DNA of 64,000 bases from Streptomyces sp. NBC_01775 (GCF_035917675.1 NZ_CP109104.1:6944001-7008000), one strand, 5' to 3'; counted from the stretch's first letter, positions 23,616-31,489 are shown. Made by a program: numbers and translations. Notes: generated from the sequence alone by a model not told the origin.

Positions 23616-24923
23616 GTGACCACTGCCGCTCTCAGGATCGTCGGCGCCCGCCTCATCGACGGCACCGGTGCGCTGCCCGTGGACGACGGTGTGATCCACA
23701 TCGACGAGGACGGCACCCTCGCCTACGCCGGGCGCGCCGCGGGCGAGCCCGGCACGGCGCCCGGTGTGCGCACCGTCGACCTGCGGGGCCGTACCGTGCT
23801 GCCGGGCTTCATCGACACCCACGTCCACTTCGGCGCCGGGTCCCCCGCCGATGTGGCCCGCCGCTTCCAGGAGGACCCGACCCTGCGGGTCTTCCGCACC
23901 GCCGAGCGGATGCGCAAGACGCTCGACGCGGGCGTCACCACGGCCCGCGACCTGGGCGGTATCCCGGCCGGGTTCCGCACGGCGCAGGCCGAGGGGCTGA
24001 CCGCCGGGCCCCGCCTCCACACCGCCGTACGGATCATGGGCCACACCGGCGGCCACGCCGACTTCAGCACCCCGTGCGGCCTGGACCTCAGCGACGGCAT
24101 CGGCGAGATCGTGGACACCCCCGACCAGGTGCGGATCGGAGTGCGCCGGCTGCTGCGCGAGGGCGCCGACGTCATCAAGCTGTGCGCGACCGGCGGCATG
24201 GGCAGCCCCCACGACCAGCCCGACGACGAGGGCCTGAGCGAGGAGGAGATCCGCACCGTCGTCGACGAGGTCTCCCGGCACGGCGGACGCCCCGTCGCGG
24301 CACACGCCCAGGGCACGGCGGGCATCCTCAACGCCGTCCGGGGCGGTGTGACCAGCGTCGAGCACGGCTACGGGCTGGACGCGCGGGCCCGCGAACTGGC
24401 CGGCGAGCGCGGCACCTTCGTCGTACCGACCCTCTCCACGGTCTTCGACGGTATCGACAAGTCGACCATGGAGCCGTACCACTACGAGAAGAAGATCCGC
24501 TGGTCCGGCATCACCAAGGAGAACATCGCCGCCGCCATCGCCGACGGCGTACGGATCGCGATGGGCACCGACGCCGCGATGTGCCCGCACGGTCGCAATC
24601 TGCGCGAGCTGACCCACCTGGTCGCCCTCGGCATGTCCCCGCTGGCCGCCATCACGGCGGGCACCAGCAGCGCGGCGGAGCTCCTCGGCCTCTCCGAACG
24701 GATCGGCACCCTGACGGCGGGCAAGGACGCGGACCTGGTGGTGTGCGACGGCGATCCGCTGGCGGACATCTCGCTGCTCGCCGACCCGGCCCGCGTCGTC
24801 GCCGTCCTCCAGCGCGGCACCGTGCGCAAGAGCCTGCTGCCCGACGAACTGCCCGCCGACGTGCTGCCCGCCGGGGCGCCGTCCGCCGTGCCCGGCCCGC
24901 CGTCCCCGGCGCCCGGCGAGTAG
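23616..24923 (+). CDS. Amidohydrolase of the prolidase / imidazolonepropionase-like group
   Basis: This 435-residue metal-dependent hydrolase starts at GTG 23616, with AAGGAG 6 bases upstream. The metal ligands appear in order: FIDTHVHFG near 66-74, the carboxylated Lys in DVIKLCATGGMG near 187, HAQG near 228, SVEHGYG near 248 and the catalytic Asp in AMGTDAAMCPHG near 318. It lacks a signal peptide, so it acts in the cytosol. Members of this group cleave Xaa-Pro or other aminoacyl dipeptides or related amides. It is followed 11 bases later by an AbgT-type transporter, which suggests that the transporter imports the substrate. It is not the M20-type AbgA/AbgB hydrolase usually paired with AbgT. 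Confidence 0.88.
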   Translation: MTTAALRIVGARLIDGTGALPVDDGVIHIDEDGTLAYAGRAAGEPGTAPGVRTVDLRGRTVLPGFIDTHVHFGAGSPADVARRFQEDPTLRVFRTAERMRKTLDAGVTTARDLGGIPAGFRTAQAEGLTAGPRLHTAVRIMGHTGGHADFSTPCGLDLSDGIGEIVDTPDQVRIGVRRLLREGADVIKLCATGGMGSPHDQPDDEGLSEEEIRTVVDEVSRHGGRPVAAHAQGTAGILNAVRGGVTSVEHGYGLDARARELAGERGTFVVPTLSTVFDGIDKSTMEPYHYEKKIRWSGITKENIAAAIADGVRIAMGTDAAMCPHGRNLRELTHLVALGMSPLAAITAGTSSAAELLGLSERIGTLTAGKDADLVVCDGDPLADISLLADPARVVAVLQRGTVRKSLLPDELPADVLPAGAPSAVPGPPSPAPGE

Positions 24924-24934
24924 AGGACACGACG

Positions 24935-26614
24935 ATGGCCAAGACGACCCGCACCACCCCCGCCGCCACCGCCCCCGGGGGCGCCCTGCTGGACCGGATG
25001 CTGGGGCTGATCGAGCGCGGCGGCAACCGGCTGCCGCACCCCTTCTACCTGTTCACCGCGCTCTTCGCCCTCCTCGCGGTGACCACGACCGTGCTGGCCG
25101 CCGCCGGGGTGACCGTACGGGTGCCGGGCGCCGACAAGACGCTCCAGGTGCACGGCCTCCTCACGGGCGAGGGCATCAGATGGCTGCTGGCCAACCTGAT
25201 ACCCAACTTCACCGGCTTCCCCTCGCTGGGCACGGTGCTGCTGATGATGATGGCCGTCGGCGTCGCGGAGCGGACGGGGCTGCTGGAGGCCGCCGTCCGC
25301 ATCTCCATCGCCCGCGCGCCCGCCCGGCTGCTGCCCTACGCGGTCGCCTTCATCGCCTGCCAGGCCCACCTGATGAGCGACATCGCCATCATCGTGATCC
25401 CGCCGCTGGCCGCGCTCGCCTTCAAGGCCGCGGGCCGCAACCCGGTCGCCGGACTCATCGGCGCATTCGCCTGCGTGTGCGCCGGATACGCGGCGGGCTT
25501 CACCATCGGCGCCCTGGACGCGCTCTACGTCGGCATCACCGAGAAGGCAGCCGCCGTGCTGCCCGACGTCGGCGGGGTCGAGACCCACATCCTGGTCAAC
25601 TACTTCTACACCTCGACAGCCAGCGTCCTCCTCGCCCTCCTCGGCGGCTTCTTGACCAGTCGCGTCCTGGAGCCCCGGCTGCCCGAACCCACGGGCGACG
25701 GGGTCACCGACCCGGACACGGACGAGGCAGCGGCGCCGGGCACCGGCGCGGACCAGGGCACCGGCGCGGACCCGGGCAAGGACGGCGAAGCGCCGAAGTC
25801 CGGCGCCGCTGTGCCCGGAGCCGCGCAGGCCGCCGGGGTCAGCACCGCCGTCAGCGCGCGGGAGAAGCGCGGACTGCTGTTCGCGCTGCTGTCCGTCGCC
25901 CTCTACGGGGCGGCCGTGGTGACCGCCTGGCTGATACCCGGCAGCCCGCTGCGCGGTGAGGGCGGCGCGCTCGTCCCCTCGCCGGTGCTCGACGGGGTGG
26001 TGCCGATCCTGTTCGTGGCGTTCCTGCTGGGCGGCGCGGTCTACGGCGTCACCGTGCGGACGCTGCGCAGCGCCGACGACGTCCCGAAGATCATGGCCCA
26101 GTCGGTCACCGGAATGTCCGGCTACATCGTCCTGATCTTCGTGATCAGCCAGGTGATCGGGCTCTTCGAGTGGTCCAACGCCGGCACCCTGCTGGCCGTC
26201 AAGGGCGCCTCGCTGCTCAAGGCCGCCGGGCTGACCGGCTTCACCGGACTGTTGCTGTTCGTCCTGCTGGTCTGCGTCCTCAACCTGTTCATCACCTCCG
26301 GCTCGGCGCTGTGGTCCCTGATGGCGCCGGTCTTCGTGCCGACGTTCATGCTGCTGGGCCTGGAGCCCGCGGTGACCCAGGCGGCCTTCCGCATCGGCGA
26401 CTCCGCGACCCAGATGATCACGCCGATGAACCCGTACCTGTTCCTCGCGCTCGCGCTGCTGCGCCGCTACGAGCCCCAGGCACAGCTGGGCACCCTGCTC
26501 TCCCGGCTGGCCGTCTTCACCGTGCCCTTCCTCGCCGCCTGGCTCGCCGTCCTGGGCATCTTCTATCTGGCCGACCTGCCGCTGGGGCCCGGCGCCGGCA
26601 TCCACCTGCCGTGA
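24935..26614 (+). CDS. AbgT-family transporter
   Basis: This 559-residue inner-membrane transporter is of the AbgT family, which includes the p-aminobenzoyl-glutamate importer of E. coli and MtrF-type sulfonamide exporters. GGNRLPHPFYLFTALFALLAV opens the first helix, LPYAVAFIACQAHLMSDIAIIVIPPLAALAF is the first hairpin region, LFITSGSALWSLMAPVFVPTFMLLGLEPAVTQAAFRIGDSATQMITPMNPYLFLAL is the second, strongly conserved one. A 70-residue Gly/Asp/Ala-rich cytosolic loop with GTGAD repeats lies near 255-300, longer than usual. ATG 24935 is preceded by AGAGGA. It forms an operon with the amidohydrolase. The true cargo is unknown; an amide or dipeptide that the partner can split is likely. Confidence 0.9.
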   Translation: MAKTTRTTPAATAPGGALLDRMLGLIERGGNRLPHPFYLFTALFALLAVTTTVLAAAGVTVRVPGADKTLQVHGLLTGEGIRWLLANLIPNFTGFPSLGTVLLMMMAVGVAERTGLLEAAVRISIARAPARLLPYAVAFIACQAHLMSDIAIIVIPPLAALAFKAAGRNPVAGLIGAFACVCAGYAAGFTIGALDALYVGITEKAAAVLPDVGGVETHILVNYFYTSTASVLLALLGGFLTSRVLEPRLPEPTGDGVTDPDTDEAAAPGTGADQGTGADPGKDGEAPKSGAAVPGAAQAAGVSTAVSAREKRGLLFALLSVALYGAAVVTAWLIPGSPLRGEGGALVPSPVLDGVVPILFVAFLLGGAVYGVTVRTLRSADDVPKIMAQSVTGMSGYIVLIFVISQVIGLFEWSNAGTLLAVKGASLLKAAGLTGFTGLLLFVLLVCVLNLFITSGSALWSLMAPVFVPTFMLLGLEPAVTQAAFRIGDSATQMITPMNPYLFLALALLRRYEPQAQLGTLLSRLAVFTVPFLAAWLAVLGIFYLADLPLGPGAGIHLP

Positions 26615-26684
26615 GCCGGGCCTCGCGTGCCGTGAGCCTGATCTCGCATGCCGGTCAGGGGGACGGGTACCCGCGGCGACGCCG

Positions 26685-26690
26685 TAACCT
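26685..26690 (+). promoter_or_regulatory. -10 element TAACCT for leaderless DAHP synthase mRNA
   Basis: TAACCT lies 7 bases before GTG 26698. No ribosome binding site is present. GGGACG 18 bases further upstream is a weak -35 candidate. Confidence 0.5.
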
Positions 26691-26697
26691 TGGACGC

Positions 26698-28047
26698 GTG
26701 ACTGTGAACGCCCACCCCGAAGCCGCTGACCACACCTGGCGAGATCTGCCCGCAGCGCAGCAGCCCGACTGGCCGGACCACCAGGCTCTGCGCGACGCCC
26801 TCGCGGAGCTGGAGTCCTATCCGCCGCTCGTCTTCGCGGGCGAGTGCGACCAGTTGCGTGCCCGGCTGGGTTCGGTCGCGCGCGGCGAGGCGTTCCTGCT
26901 CCAGGGCGGCGACTGCGCGGAGGCGTTCGACCAGGTCAGCGCCGAGCACATCCGCAACAAGCTGAAGACGCTCCTCCAGATGGGCGCGGTGCTGACCTAC
27001 GCGGGCTCCGTGCCCGTCGTCAAGGTCGGCCGGATCGCGGGTCAGTACAGCAAGCCCCGCTCCAAGCCGACCGAGACCCGCGACGGGGTGACCCTGCCGG
27101 TCTACCGGGGCGACTCGGTCAACGGCTTCGAGTTCACCGAGGAGACCCGCAGGCCGGACCCCGAGCGGCTGAAGCGGATGTACCACGCCTCGGCCTCCAC
27201 GCTGAACCTGGTGCGCGCCTTCACCACCGGCGGCTACGCCGACCTGCGCCAGGTCCACGCCTGGAACCAGGATTTCGTCAAGTCGAGCCCCTCCGGGCAG
27301 CGCTACGAGGCGCTGGCCCGCGAGATCGACCAGGCGATGAAGTTCATGCACGCCTGCGGCACCGATCCCGAAGAGCTCAAGACGGTCGAGTTCTACTCCT
27401 CGCACGAGGCGCTGCTGCTCGACTACGAATCGGCGCTCACCCGCGTCGACTCGCGCAGCGGCAACCTCTACGACGTCTCCGGGCACATGATCTGGATCGG
27501 CGAGCGCACCCGCCAGCTGGACGGCGCGCACATCGAGTTCGCCTCCCGGGTCCGCAACCCGGTCGGCGTCAAGCTCGGCCCGACGACGACCTCGGAGGAG
27601 GCGCTCGCGCTCATCGAGCGGCTCGACCCGGACCGCGAGCCCGGCCGTCTGACGTTCATCACGCGGATGGGCGCCGACAAGATCCGGGACCGGCTGCCGG
27701 AGCTGGTGGAGAAGGTCACAGCCTCCGGCGCGCAGGTCGCCTGGGTCTGCGACCCGATGCACGGCAACACCTTCGAGGCGGCCAGCGGGCACAAGACCCG
27801 GCGCTTCGACGACGTGCTGGACGAGGTCAAGGGCTTCTTCGAGGTCCACAAGGGCCTGGGCACCCACCCCGGCGGCATCCACATGGAGCTGACGGGCGAC
27901 GATGTGACCGAGTGCGTGGGCGGCGGCGACGAGATCTTCGTCGACGACCTGCACCAGCGCTACGAGACGGCCTGCGACCCGCGCCTGAACCGCAGCCAGT
28001 CGCTCGACCTGGCGTTCCTCGTCGCGGAGATGTACCGCGACCAGTGA
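26698..28047 (+). CDS. Class II 3-deoxy-7-phosphoheptulonate synthase (DAHP synthase)
   Basis: This 449-residue enzyme joins phosphoenolpyruvate and erythrose 4-phosphate in the first step of the shikimate pathway. It is the plant/actinobacterial class II type: FAGECDQLRARL, LLQGGDCAEAFDQVSAEHIRNKLKTLLQMGAVL, metal and PEP ligands in RIAGQYSKPRS, TRMGADKIRDRLPELV, WVCDPMHGNTF and HPGGIHMELTGDDVTECVGG. GTG 26698 is preceded by a leaderless-type -10; a second GTG at 26704 is possible. A very strong terminator follows the stop. With trpEG nearby it supplies chorismate for aromatic amino acids. In M. tuberculosis the related aroG is at Rv2178c in a similar neighbourhood. Confidence 0.95.
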   Translation: MTVNAHPEAADHTWRDLPAAQQPDWPDHQALRDALAELESYPPLVFAGECDQLRARLGSVARGEAFLLQGGDCAEAFDQVSAEHIRNKLKTLLQMGAVLTYAGSVPVVKVGRIAGQYSKPRSKPTETRDGVTLPVYRGDSVNGFEFTEETRRPDPERLKRMYHASASTLNLVRAFTTGGYADLRQVHAWNQDFVKSSPSGQRYEALAREIDQAMKFMHACGTDPEELKTVEFYSSHEALLLDYESALTRVDSRSGNLYDVSGHMIWIGERTRQLDGAHIEFASRVRNPVGVKLGPTTTSEEALALIERLDPDREPGRLTFITRMGADKIRDRLPELVEKVTASGAQVAWVCDPMHGNTFEAASGHKTRRFDDVLDEVKGFFEVHKGLGTHPGGIHMELTGDDVTECVGGGDEIFVDDLHQRYETACDPRLNRSQSLDLAFLVAEMYRDQ

Positions 28048-28056
28048 GTTTCGCAC

Positions 28057-28096
28057 TAGTGGGGCCCGCGTCACCCTTGTGACGCGGGCCCCACTA
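28057..28096 (+). terminator. Perfect 18-bp stem terminator after DAHP synthase
   Basis: The arm 28057-28074 (starting TAGTGGGGCCCG) pairs fully with 28079-28096 across a CCTT loop, 10 bases after the stop codon. It insulates the iron-regulated gene downstream. Confidence 0.92.
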
Positions 28097-28122
28097 CGTG
28101 TATGTGGACACGTTCCGCCGGG

Positions 28123-28141
28123 TAAGGTTAGGTTAACCTCA
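28123..28141 (+). promoter_or_regulatory. Iron box (DmdR/IdeR operator) of bfd
   Basis: TAAGGTTAGGTTAACCTCA matches the 19-bp actinobacterial iron-box consensus TWAGGTWAGSCTWACCTWA at most positions. It lies 36 bases upstream of the bfd start. Confidence 0.87.
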
Positions 28142-28177
28142 GAACGACTGACCGGACCGGAAGCGGAGGTGAACCGC

Positions 28178-28468
28178 GTGTACGTCTGCTCATGCTTCGG
28201 CATCACCGAGGAGCAGGTGCGCGAGCACGCGGACGCGGGGGCGTGCACCCCGCGCCAGATTGCCTCCGCGAGCAAGGCCGGCACGGACTGCGGCTCCTGC
28301 GTCCGCAGTATCCAGGGCATCCTCGGGCGCGGCCAGTGCCCCCGGCGGGCGGCCATGGAGCGGGGCGAGACGGCGCTGACGGGATCGGCGCCGAGCAGCG
28401 GGGCGGAGCTGGCCGAGCTGAAGCCGGAGCCCGCGGAGACACCGGCCGCGGCCCGGGTGGCGGCGTAG
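28178..28468 (+). CDS. bfd: Bacterioferritin-associated ferredoxin, [2Fe-2S]
   Basis: This small redox protein delivers electrons to bacterioferritin to release stored iron. The Fer2_BFD domain begins at the N-terminus with cluster ligands C4 and C6 in YVCSCFGITEEQV and C38 and C41 in GTDCGSCV, the C-x-C-x31-C-x2-C spacing of Bfd. The last 45 residues (after residue 52) are an Ala/Glu/Pro-rich tail not found in the E. coli protein. GTG 28178 is chosen because GGAGG ends 8 bases before it; GTG 28169 in frame overlaps the ribosome binding site. The iron box directly upstream suggests repression under iron sufficiency. It converges with bfr, 51 bp away. Confidence 0.93.
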   Translation: MYVCSCFGITEEQVREHADAGACTPRQIASASKAGTDCGSCVRSIQGILGRGQCPRRAAMERGETALTGSAPSSGAELAELKPEPAETPAAARVAA

Positions 28469-28495
28469 CCCCACCGCCCTCCCGCGTCCCGCTTG

Positions 28496-28513
28496 CGCGC
28501 CCCCTGCGGCGCG
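28496..28513. terminator. Short hairpin between bfd and bfr
   Basis: CGCGCC and GGCGCG pair across a 6-base loop, between two convergent genes. It is a weak bidirectional terminator candidate. Confidence 0.35.
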
Positions 28514-28519
28514 ATCTCA

Positions 28520-29008
28520 TCAGGTCTCGTCGGGCGCCTTCTGCTCGATCTGCTGGGCGATGTAGAGCGCCTCTCCCAGCTTCTCGACCAGTTCGAGCTG
28601 GGTGTCGAGGTAGTCGATGTGGTGCTCCTCGTCCGCCAGGATGTCCTCGAAGATGTTTGCGGAGGTGATGTCGCCCTTGGCCCGCATCAGCTCGACGCCG
28701 CGCCGCAGCCGGTCGATCGCCTCGACCTCGATCTGCCGGTCCGCCTTGAACATCTCGGTGACTGTCTGTCCGACCCGCACATGGAAGAGCCGCTGGTAGT
28801 TCGGCAGGCCGTCCAGGAACAGGATGCGGTCGGTCAGCCGCTCCGCGTGCCGCATCTCGTCGAAGGATTCGGCGCGGGTGTACGCGGCGAGCTTCGTGTA
28901 GCCCAGGTGATCCTGCATCTTCGCGTGCAGGAAGTACTGGTTGATCGCGGTCAGCTCGGCGGTGAGCTGCTCATTGAGGAACTCGATGACCTCGGGGTCG
29001 CCCTGCAT
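28520..29008 (-). CDS. bfr: Bacterioferritin
   Basis: This 162-residue subunit forms the 24-mer iron-storage cage. The di-iron ferroxidase ligands are all present: E18 in QLTAELTAINQYF, E51 and H54 in SFDEMRHAERL, and the later Glu residues and His in EVEAIDRLRRGVEL and ILADEEHHIDYL. M52 is the haem-binding methionine, so this is a haem-containing bacterioferritin rather than a plain ferritin. ATG 29008 follows AAGGAG by 9 bases; the frame is open upstream without a binding site. An iron box lies 109 bases upstream. Convergent with bfd, which supplies its electrons for iron release. Confidence 0.96.
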   Translation of the reverse strand: MQGDPEVIEFLNEQLTAELTAINQYFLHAKMQDHLGYTKLAAYTRAESFDEMRHAERLTDRILFLDGLPNYQRLFHVRVGQTVTEMFKADRQIEVEAIDRLRRGVELMRAKGDITSANIFEDILADEEHHIDYLDTQLELVEKLGEALYIAQQIEQKAPDET

Positions 29009-29116
29009 GGTGGCGGGCTCCTTCCAGGGGGCGTGAACACATGGATCGTCGTGCGACGGAGCAGAGAGGTGCGCGCGCAGGGCGCATCCTCGCACCGCGC
29101 CCGCGACCAGGTCCAG

Positions 29117-29135
29117 TAAGTGCAGGCTTACCGAA
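29117..29135 (-). promoter_or_regulatory. Iron box upstream of bfr
   Basis: TAAGTGCAGGCTTACCGAA (plus-strand reading) matches the iron-box consensus in about 15 of 19 positions. It lies between bfr and the divergent sulfite-oxidase-like gene, so either could be controlled; distance to a possible activation site fits bfr, where IdeR-type regulators activate from upstream. Confidence 0.65.
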
Positions 29136-29247
29136 TTTGCCCGAATTCACGGTCGTGAGCTGCGGCTCCGCCTTCCGCAGCGGCCCGCCCCGGAGCGGGG
29201 CTCAGGGGCGGTCAAGACCAGTGCCCGGGGTCTGTCACCATGGGGGC

Positions 29248-29871
29248 ATGGGTCAGCCGCAAAGCCGCGAAGGGGAGCAACAGGAGCTTCCGCCCGGGCA
29301 GCGGCTCCAGCGAGGCTGGCCGGTCACGCACTACGGCCCCGTCCCGAAGTTCAAGCCCGAGCGGTGGGATTTCCGGGTCTTCGGCGCCACGGCGGACGGC
29401 GACAAGCACTGCTGGGACCACGAGCAGTTCTCGGCCCTGCCGTACGAAACGGTGCTGGCCGACCTCCACTGTGTCGCGAAGTTCAGCATGCTGGGCGCCG
29501 AGTGGGGCGGCGTACGCGCCCGTACGGTCCTTGAGCTGGCGCCCCCGGCCCCCGAGGTCACCCATGTGATGGTGTGGGCCGAGTACGGCTTCAGCTCCAA
29601 CCTGCGGCTGTCCGACTTCGCGGCTGAGAACGCCGTCTTCGCCACCCACGGGGCAGGCGAGCTGCTCACGGCCGAGCACGGATTCCCCGTCCGGCTGGTC
29701 GTACCCCATCTGTACGCCTGGAAGGGCCCCAAGTGGGTCAGGGGTATCGAGTACATGACGGCCGACCGCCGCGGGTTCTGGGAGGAGCGCGGCTACCACA
29801 ACATCGGCGACCCCTGGCAGGAGCAGCGCTACTCCTACCAGGAGGAGCCGGGAGACGGCCCCGAGCTGTAG
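29248..29871 (+). CDS. Sulfite-oxidase-like molybdopterin-binding oxidoreductase
   Basis: This 207-residue protein consists almost entirely of an oxidoreductase molybdopterin-binding domain. The Cys that would bind molybdenum is near residue 80 in ADLHCVAKFSMLGAEWGGVR, followed by VMVWAEYGFSSNLRLSDF, HGFPVRLVVPHLYAWKGPKWVRGIEYM (Moco and sulfite-site Arg/Lys residues) and RGFWEERGYHNIGDPWQEQRY. It has no dimerisation domain, haem domain or Tat signal, so it is a minimal cytosolic form unlike YedY/MsrP. Electron partner and substrate are unknown. The start at ATG 29248 has GGGGG 2-6 bases upstream, which is poor; an ATG 8 bases earlier is out of frame. Confidence 0.85.
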   Translation: MGQPQSREGEQQELPPGQRLQRGWPVTHYGPVPKFKPERWDFRVFGATADGDKHCWDHEQFSALPYETVLADLHCVAKFSMLGAEWGGVRARTVLELAPPAPEVTHVMVWAEYGFSSNLRLSDFAAENAVFATHGAGELLTAEHGFPVRLVVPHLYAWKGPKWVRGIEYMTADRRGFWEERGYHNIGDPWQEQRYSYQEEPGDGPEL

Positions 29872-29922
29872 CCCCGGGCTCCGGCGCACGCCGGCGGCCG
29901 TACGCTGTGGGCCGCCGCGCGG

Positions 29923-30414
29923 TCAGTGGTACTGGTGGACCACCGCGTGGCCCTTGCCCTTGCCGATCAGCCAGCGGTTGACCGGGGTGGTGGCCACGAA
30001 CGCGAGCGCGAACGCGAGGGCCAGCGCGAGCCAGAACAGCCACTCCGACAGCTGGGCGTCCATGGCGCCCGGGACCACCAGCACCACGCCGTTGTCGATC
30101 AGCTCCATGACCAGGATGGAGACCGTGTCGGCGGCGAGCGCCACCTTGAAGGCGGCCCTCAGATCCAGGCCCGCGCGCAGCACGGCTGCCATGGTGAAGC
30201 TGTAGCCGAAGGCGAAGGCCAGGACGATCGCCACGGCCATCGTGGGCGCGTTGTGCCAGGCCAGGGCCGTGCCGATCACCATGCCCAGCACCTCGCCCAG
30301 CGCGCAGCCGGTCAGGCAGTGCAGCGTGGCCCGCGCGGCCATGGCCCAGGAGACCGGGCCATGGCCCCTGTGCTCGGTGTGGCCGTCGTGGTGGCCGTGG
30401 GGGTGCTGCGTCAT
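29923..30414 (-). CDS. DUF4396 membrane protein with His-rich N-terminus
   Basis: This 163-residue integral membrane protein has about four hydrophobic helices (ATLHCLTGCALGEVLGMVIGTAL, AVAIVLAFAFGYSFTMAAVL, ADTVSILVMELIDNGVVLVV, WLFWLALALAFALAFVA). The first 20 residues, TQHPHGHHDGHTEHRGHG, hold seven histidines, a typical metal-binding tail. The first helix has two Cys in HCLTGC, and an Asn-containing ELIDNG motif lies inside the membrane. A palindrome like a CsoR operator sits 55 bases upstream. Together these suggest copper handling, although DUF4396 has no proven function to my knowledge. ATG 30414 is preferred because GAGG lies upstream of it; GTG 30423 would overlap the binding site. 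Confidence 0.83.
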   Translation of the reverse strand: MTQHPHGHHDGHTEHRGHGPVSWAMAARATLHCLTGCALGEVLGMVIGTALAWHNAPTMAVAIVLAFAFGYSFTMAAVLRAGLDLRAAFKVALAADTVSILVMELIDNGVVLVVPGAMDAQLSEWLFWLALALAFALAFVATTPVNRWLIGKGKGHAVVHQYH

Positions 30415-30468
30415 CGTCGACACCTCGCCGGGAAGGGAGCGGATCCTGCCGTCGTCCCGCGCAACGCT

Positions 30469-30485
30469 ATACCCCCTCGGGGTAT
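30469..30485 (-). promoter_or_regulatory. CsoR-like copper operator
   Basis: ATACCCC-CTC-GGGGTAT is a perfect 7-bp inverted repeat with a 3-base centre, close to the G-tract operators of copper-sensing CsoR in Streptomyces. It lies in the promoter region of the His-rich DUF4396 gene. Confidence 0.7.
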
Positions 30486-30500
30486 TCCACGGGTCAGGCG

Positions 30501-30540
30501 AGCCCCGAAGGGGCGCGGGGAACTGCGCGCCCAGCCCGAA
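30501..30540. repeat. Dispersed Streptomyces intergenic repeat (GGGGCGCGGGGAACTGCGCG)
   Basis: The segment AGCCCCGAA then GGGGCGCGGGGAACTGCGCG is a short motif I recall as occurring many times in intergenic DNA of Streptomyces genomes. It forms a small hairpin (GCCCC..GGGGC). Its function is unknown. Confidence 0.55.
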
Positions 30541-30582
30541 GCGGACCGCACTCTGCCAAGCACAGTCAGGGGCAGCCCCTGC

Positions 30583-31470
30583 TCAGCACCGGGAAAGAGA
30601 GCGAAGCTTCTTCAGCTGCTCCACGTCCGCCGCGTGCCCCGTCTTGCCGCCGGGCGTCTCGATCACCAGCGGCACCCCCGCCGTCAGGGGGTGGCGGAAC
30701 AGGTCCTTGAAGGGGTCGGCGCCGATGTGGCCGGAGCCGATGTTCGCGTGCCGGTCCTTGCGCGCGCCTGCGACGTCCTTGGAGTCGTTGGCGTGGATCA
30801 GCCGCAGCCGTCCCGGGCCTATGACCGACTCCAGCTCGTCCAGCGTGCGCCGCACCCCGCCGGGGGCCGCCAGATCGTGCCCGGCGGCGAAGACGTGGCA
30901 GGTGTCGAGGCACACCCCGAGGCGCGGATGGCGCTCCAGTACGTCGAAGTAGGGGCCCAGGTCCGCCACTTGGGAGCAGAGCGAGGCGCCCTGCCCGGCC
31001 GTCGGCTCCAGCAGCAGCCAGGGATCCTCGTCGTGGGTCAGTTCCTCCAGCAGCGGGAGCATCAGTTCACGCGCCTGGGCGAGCGCGGCCTCCCGCGCCC
31101 GGCCGCCGGTCGCCGATCCGGTGTGCACGACGACTCCCCGGGCGCCGATGGCCCGGCCGCGGCGGAGTGAATGCCGCAACGAGGAGACGGACTTGGCGGC
31201 CGTCTCCTCGTTGTGCGAGCCGAAATTGATGAGATAAGGCGCGTGGATATAGGCGGGCAGCTCCTGCTCGGCGCACGCTTCCTGGAATTCCGCGTCCTGC
31301 TTCGCATTTCCGGGGGAGGTGGCCCAGCCGCGCGGATTGGCGACGAAGACCTGGACGGTCTCGGCGCCGATGTCGGCGGCATAGGAAATGCCATTGGCGG
31401 CCAGGCCCCCGGCTACGGGAACATGGCCGCCAATGGGATTGCGTGCGCGCTGCTTCTCGTTCGTGGTCAC
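30583..31470 (-). CDS. nfo: Deoxyribonuclease IV (AP endonuclease, Nfo family)
   Basis: This 295-residue TIM-barrel enzyme incises DNA at abasic sites in base excision repair. The trinuclear zinc ligands are distributed as in Nfo: GGHVPVAGG near 14-22, YIHAPYLINFGS near 73-84, VVVHTGSATGG near 113, LLLEPTAGQG near 152, CLDTCHVFAAGHD near 185, LIHANDSKD near 223, DRHANIGSGHIG near 237 and VIETPGG near 272. GTG 31470 is preceded by CATACT 7 bases upstream, a leaderless-type -10. It lies just downstream of the transglycosylase gene in the same direction, but its own promoter makes it independent. Confidence 0.94.
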   Translation of the reverse strand: MTTNEKQRARNPIGGHVPVAGGLAANGISYAADIGAETVQVFVANPRGWATSPGNAKQDAEFQEACAEQELPAYIHAPYLINFGSHNEETAAKSVSSLRHSLRRGRAIGARGVVVHTGSATGGRAREAALAQARELMLPLLEELTHDEDPWLLLEPTAGQGASLCSQVADLGPYFDVLERHPRLGVCLDTCHVFAAGHDLAAPGGVRRTLDELESVIGPGRLRLIHANDSKDVAGARKDRHANIGSGHIGADPFKDLFRHPLTAGVPLVIETPGGKTGHAADVEQLKKLRSLSRC

Positions 31471-31477
31471 ACCGCTC

Positions 31478-31483
31478 AGTATG
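31478..31483 (-). promoter_or_regulatory. -10 element CATACT for nfo
   Basis: On the minus strand CATACT stands 7 bases before GTG 31470. It is part of an 11-bp direct repeat (CAGTATGCCGA at 31477 and 31491), the other copy of which contains the stop codon region of the transglycosylase gene. Confidence 0.4.
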
Positions 31484-31489
31484 CCGAAC

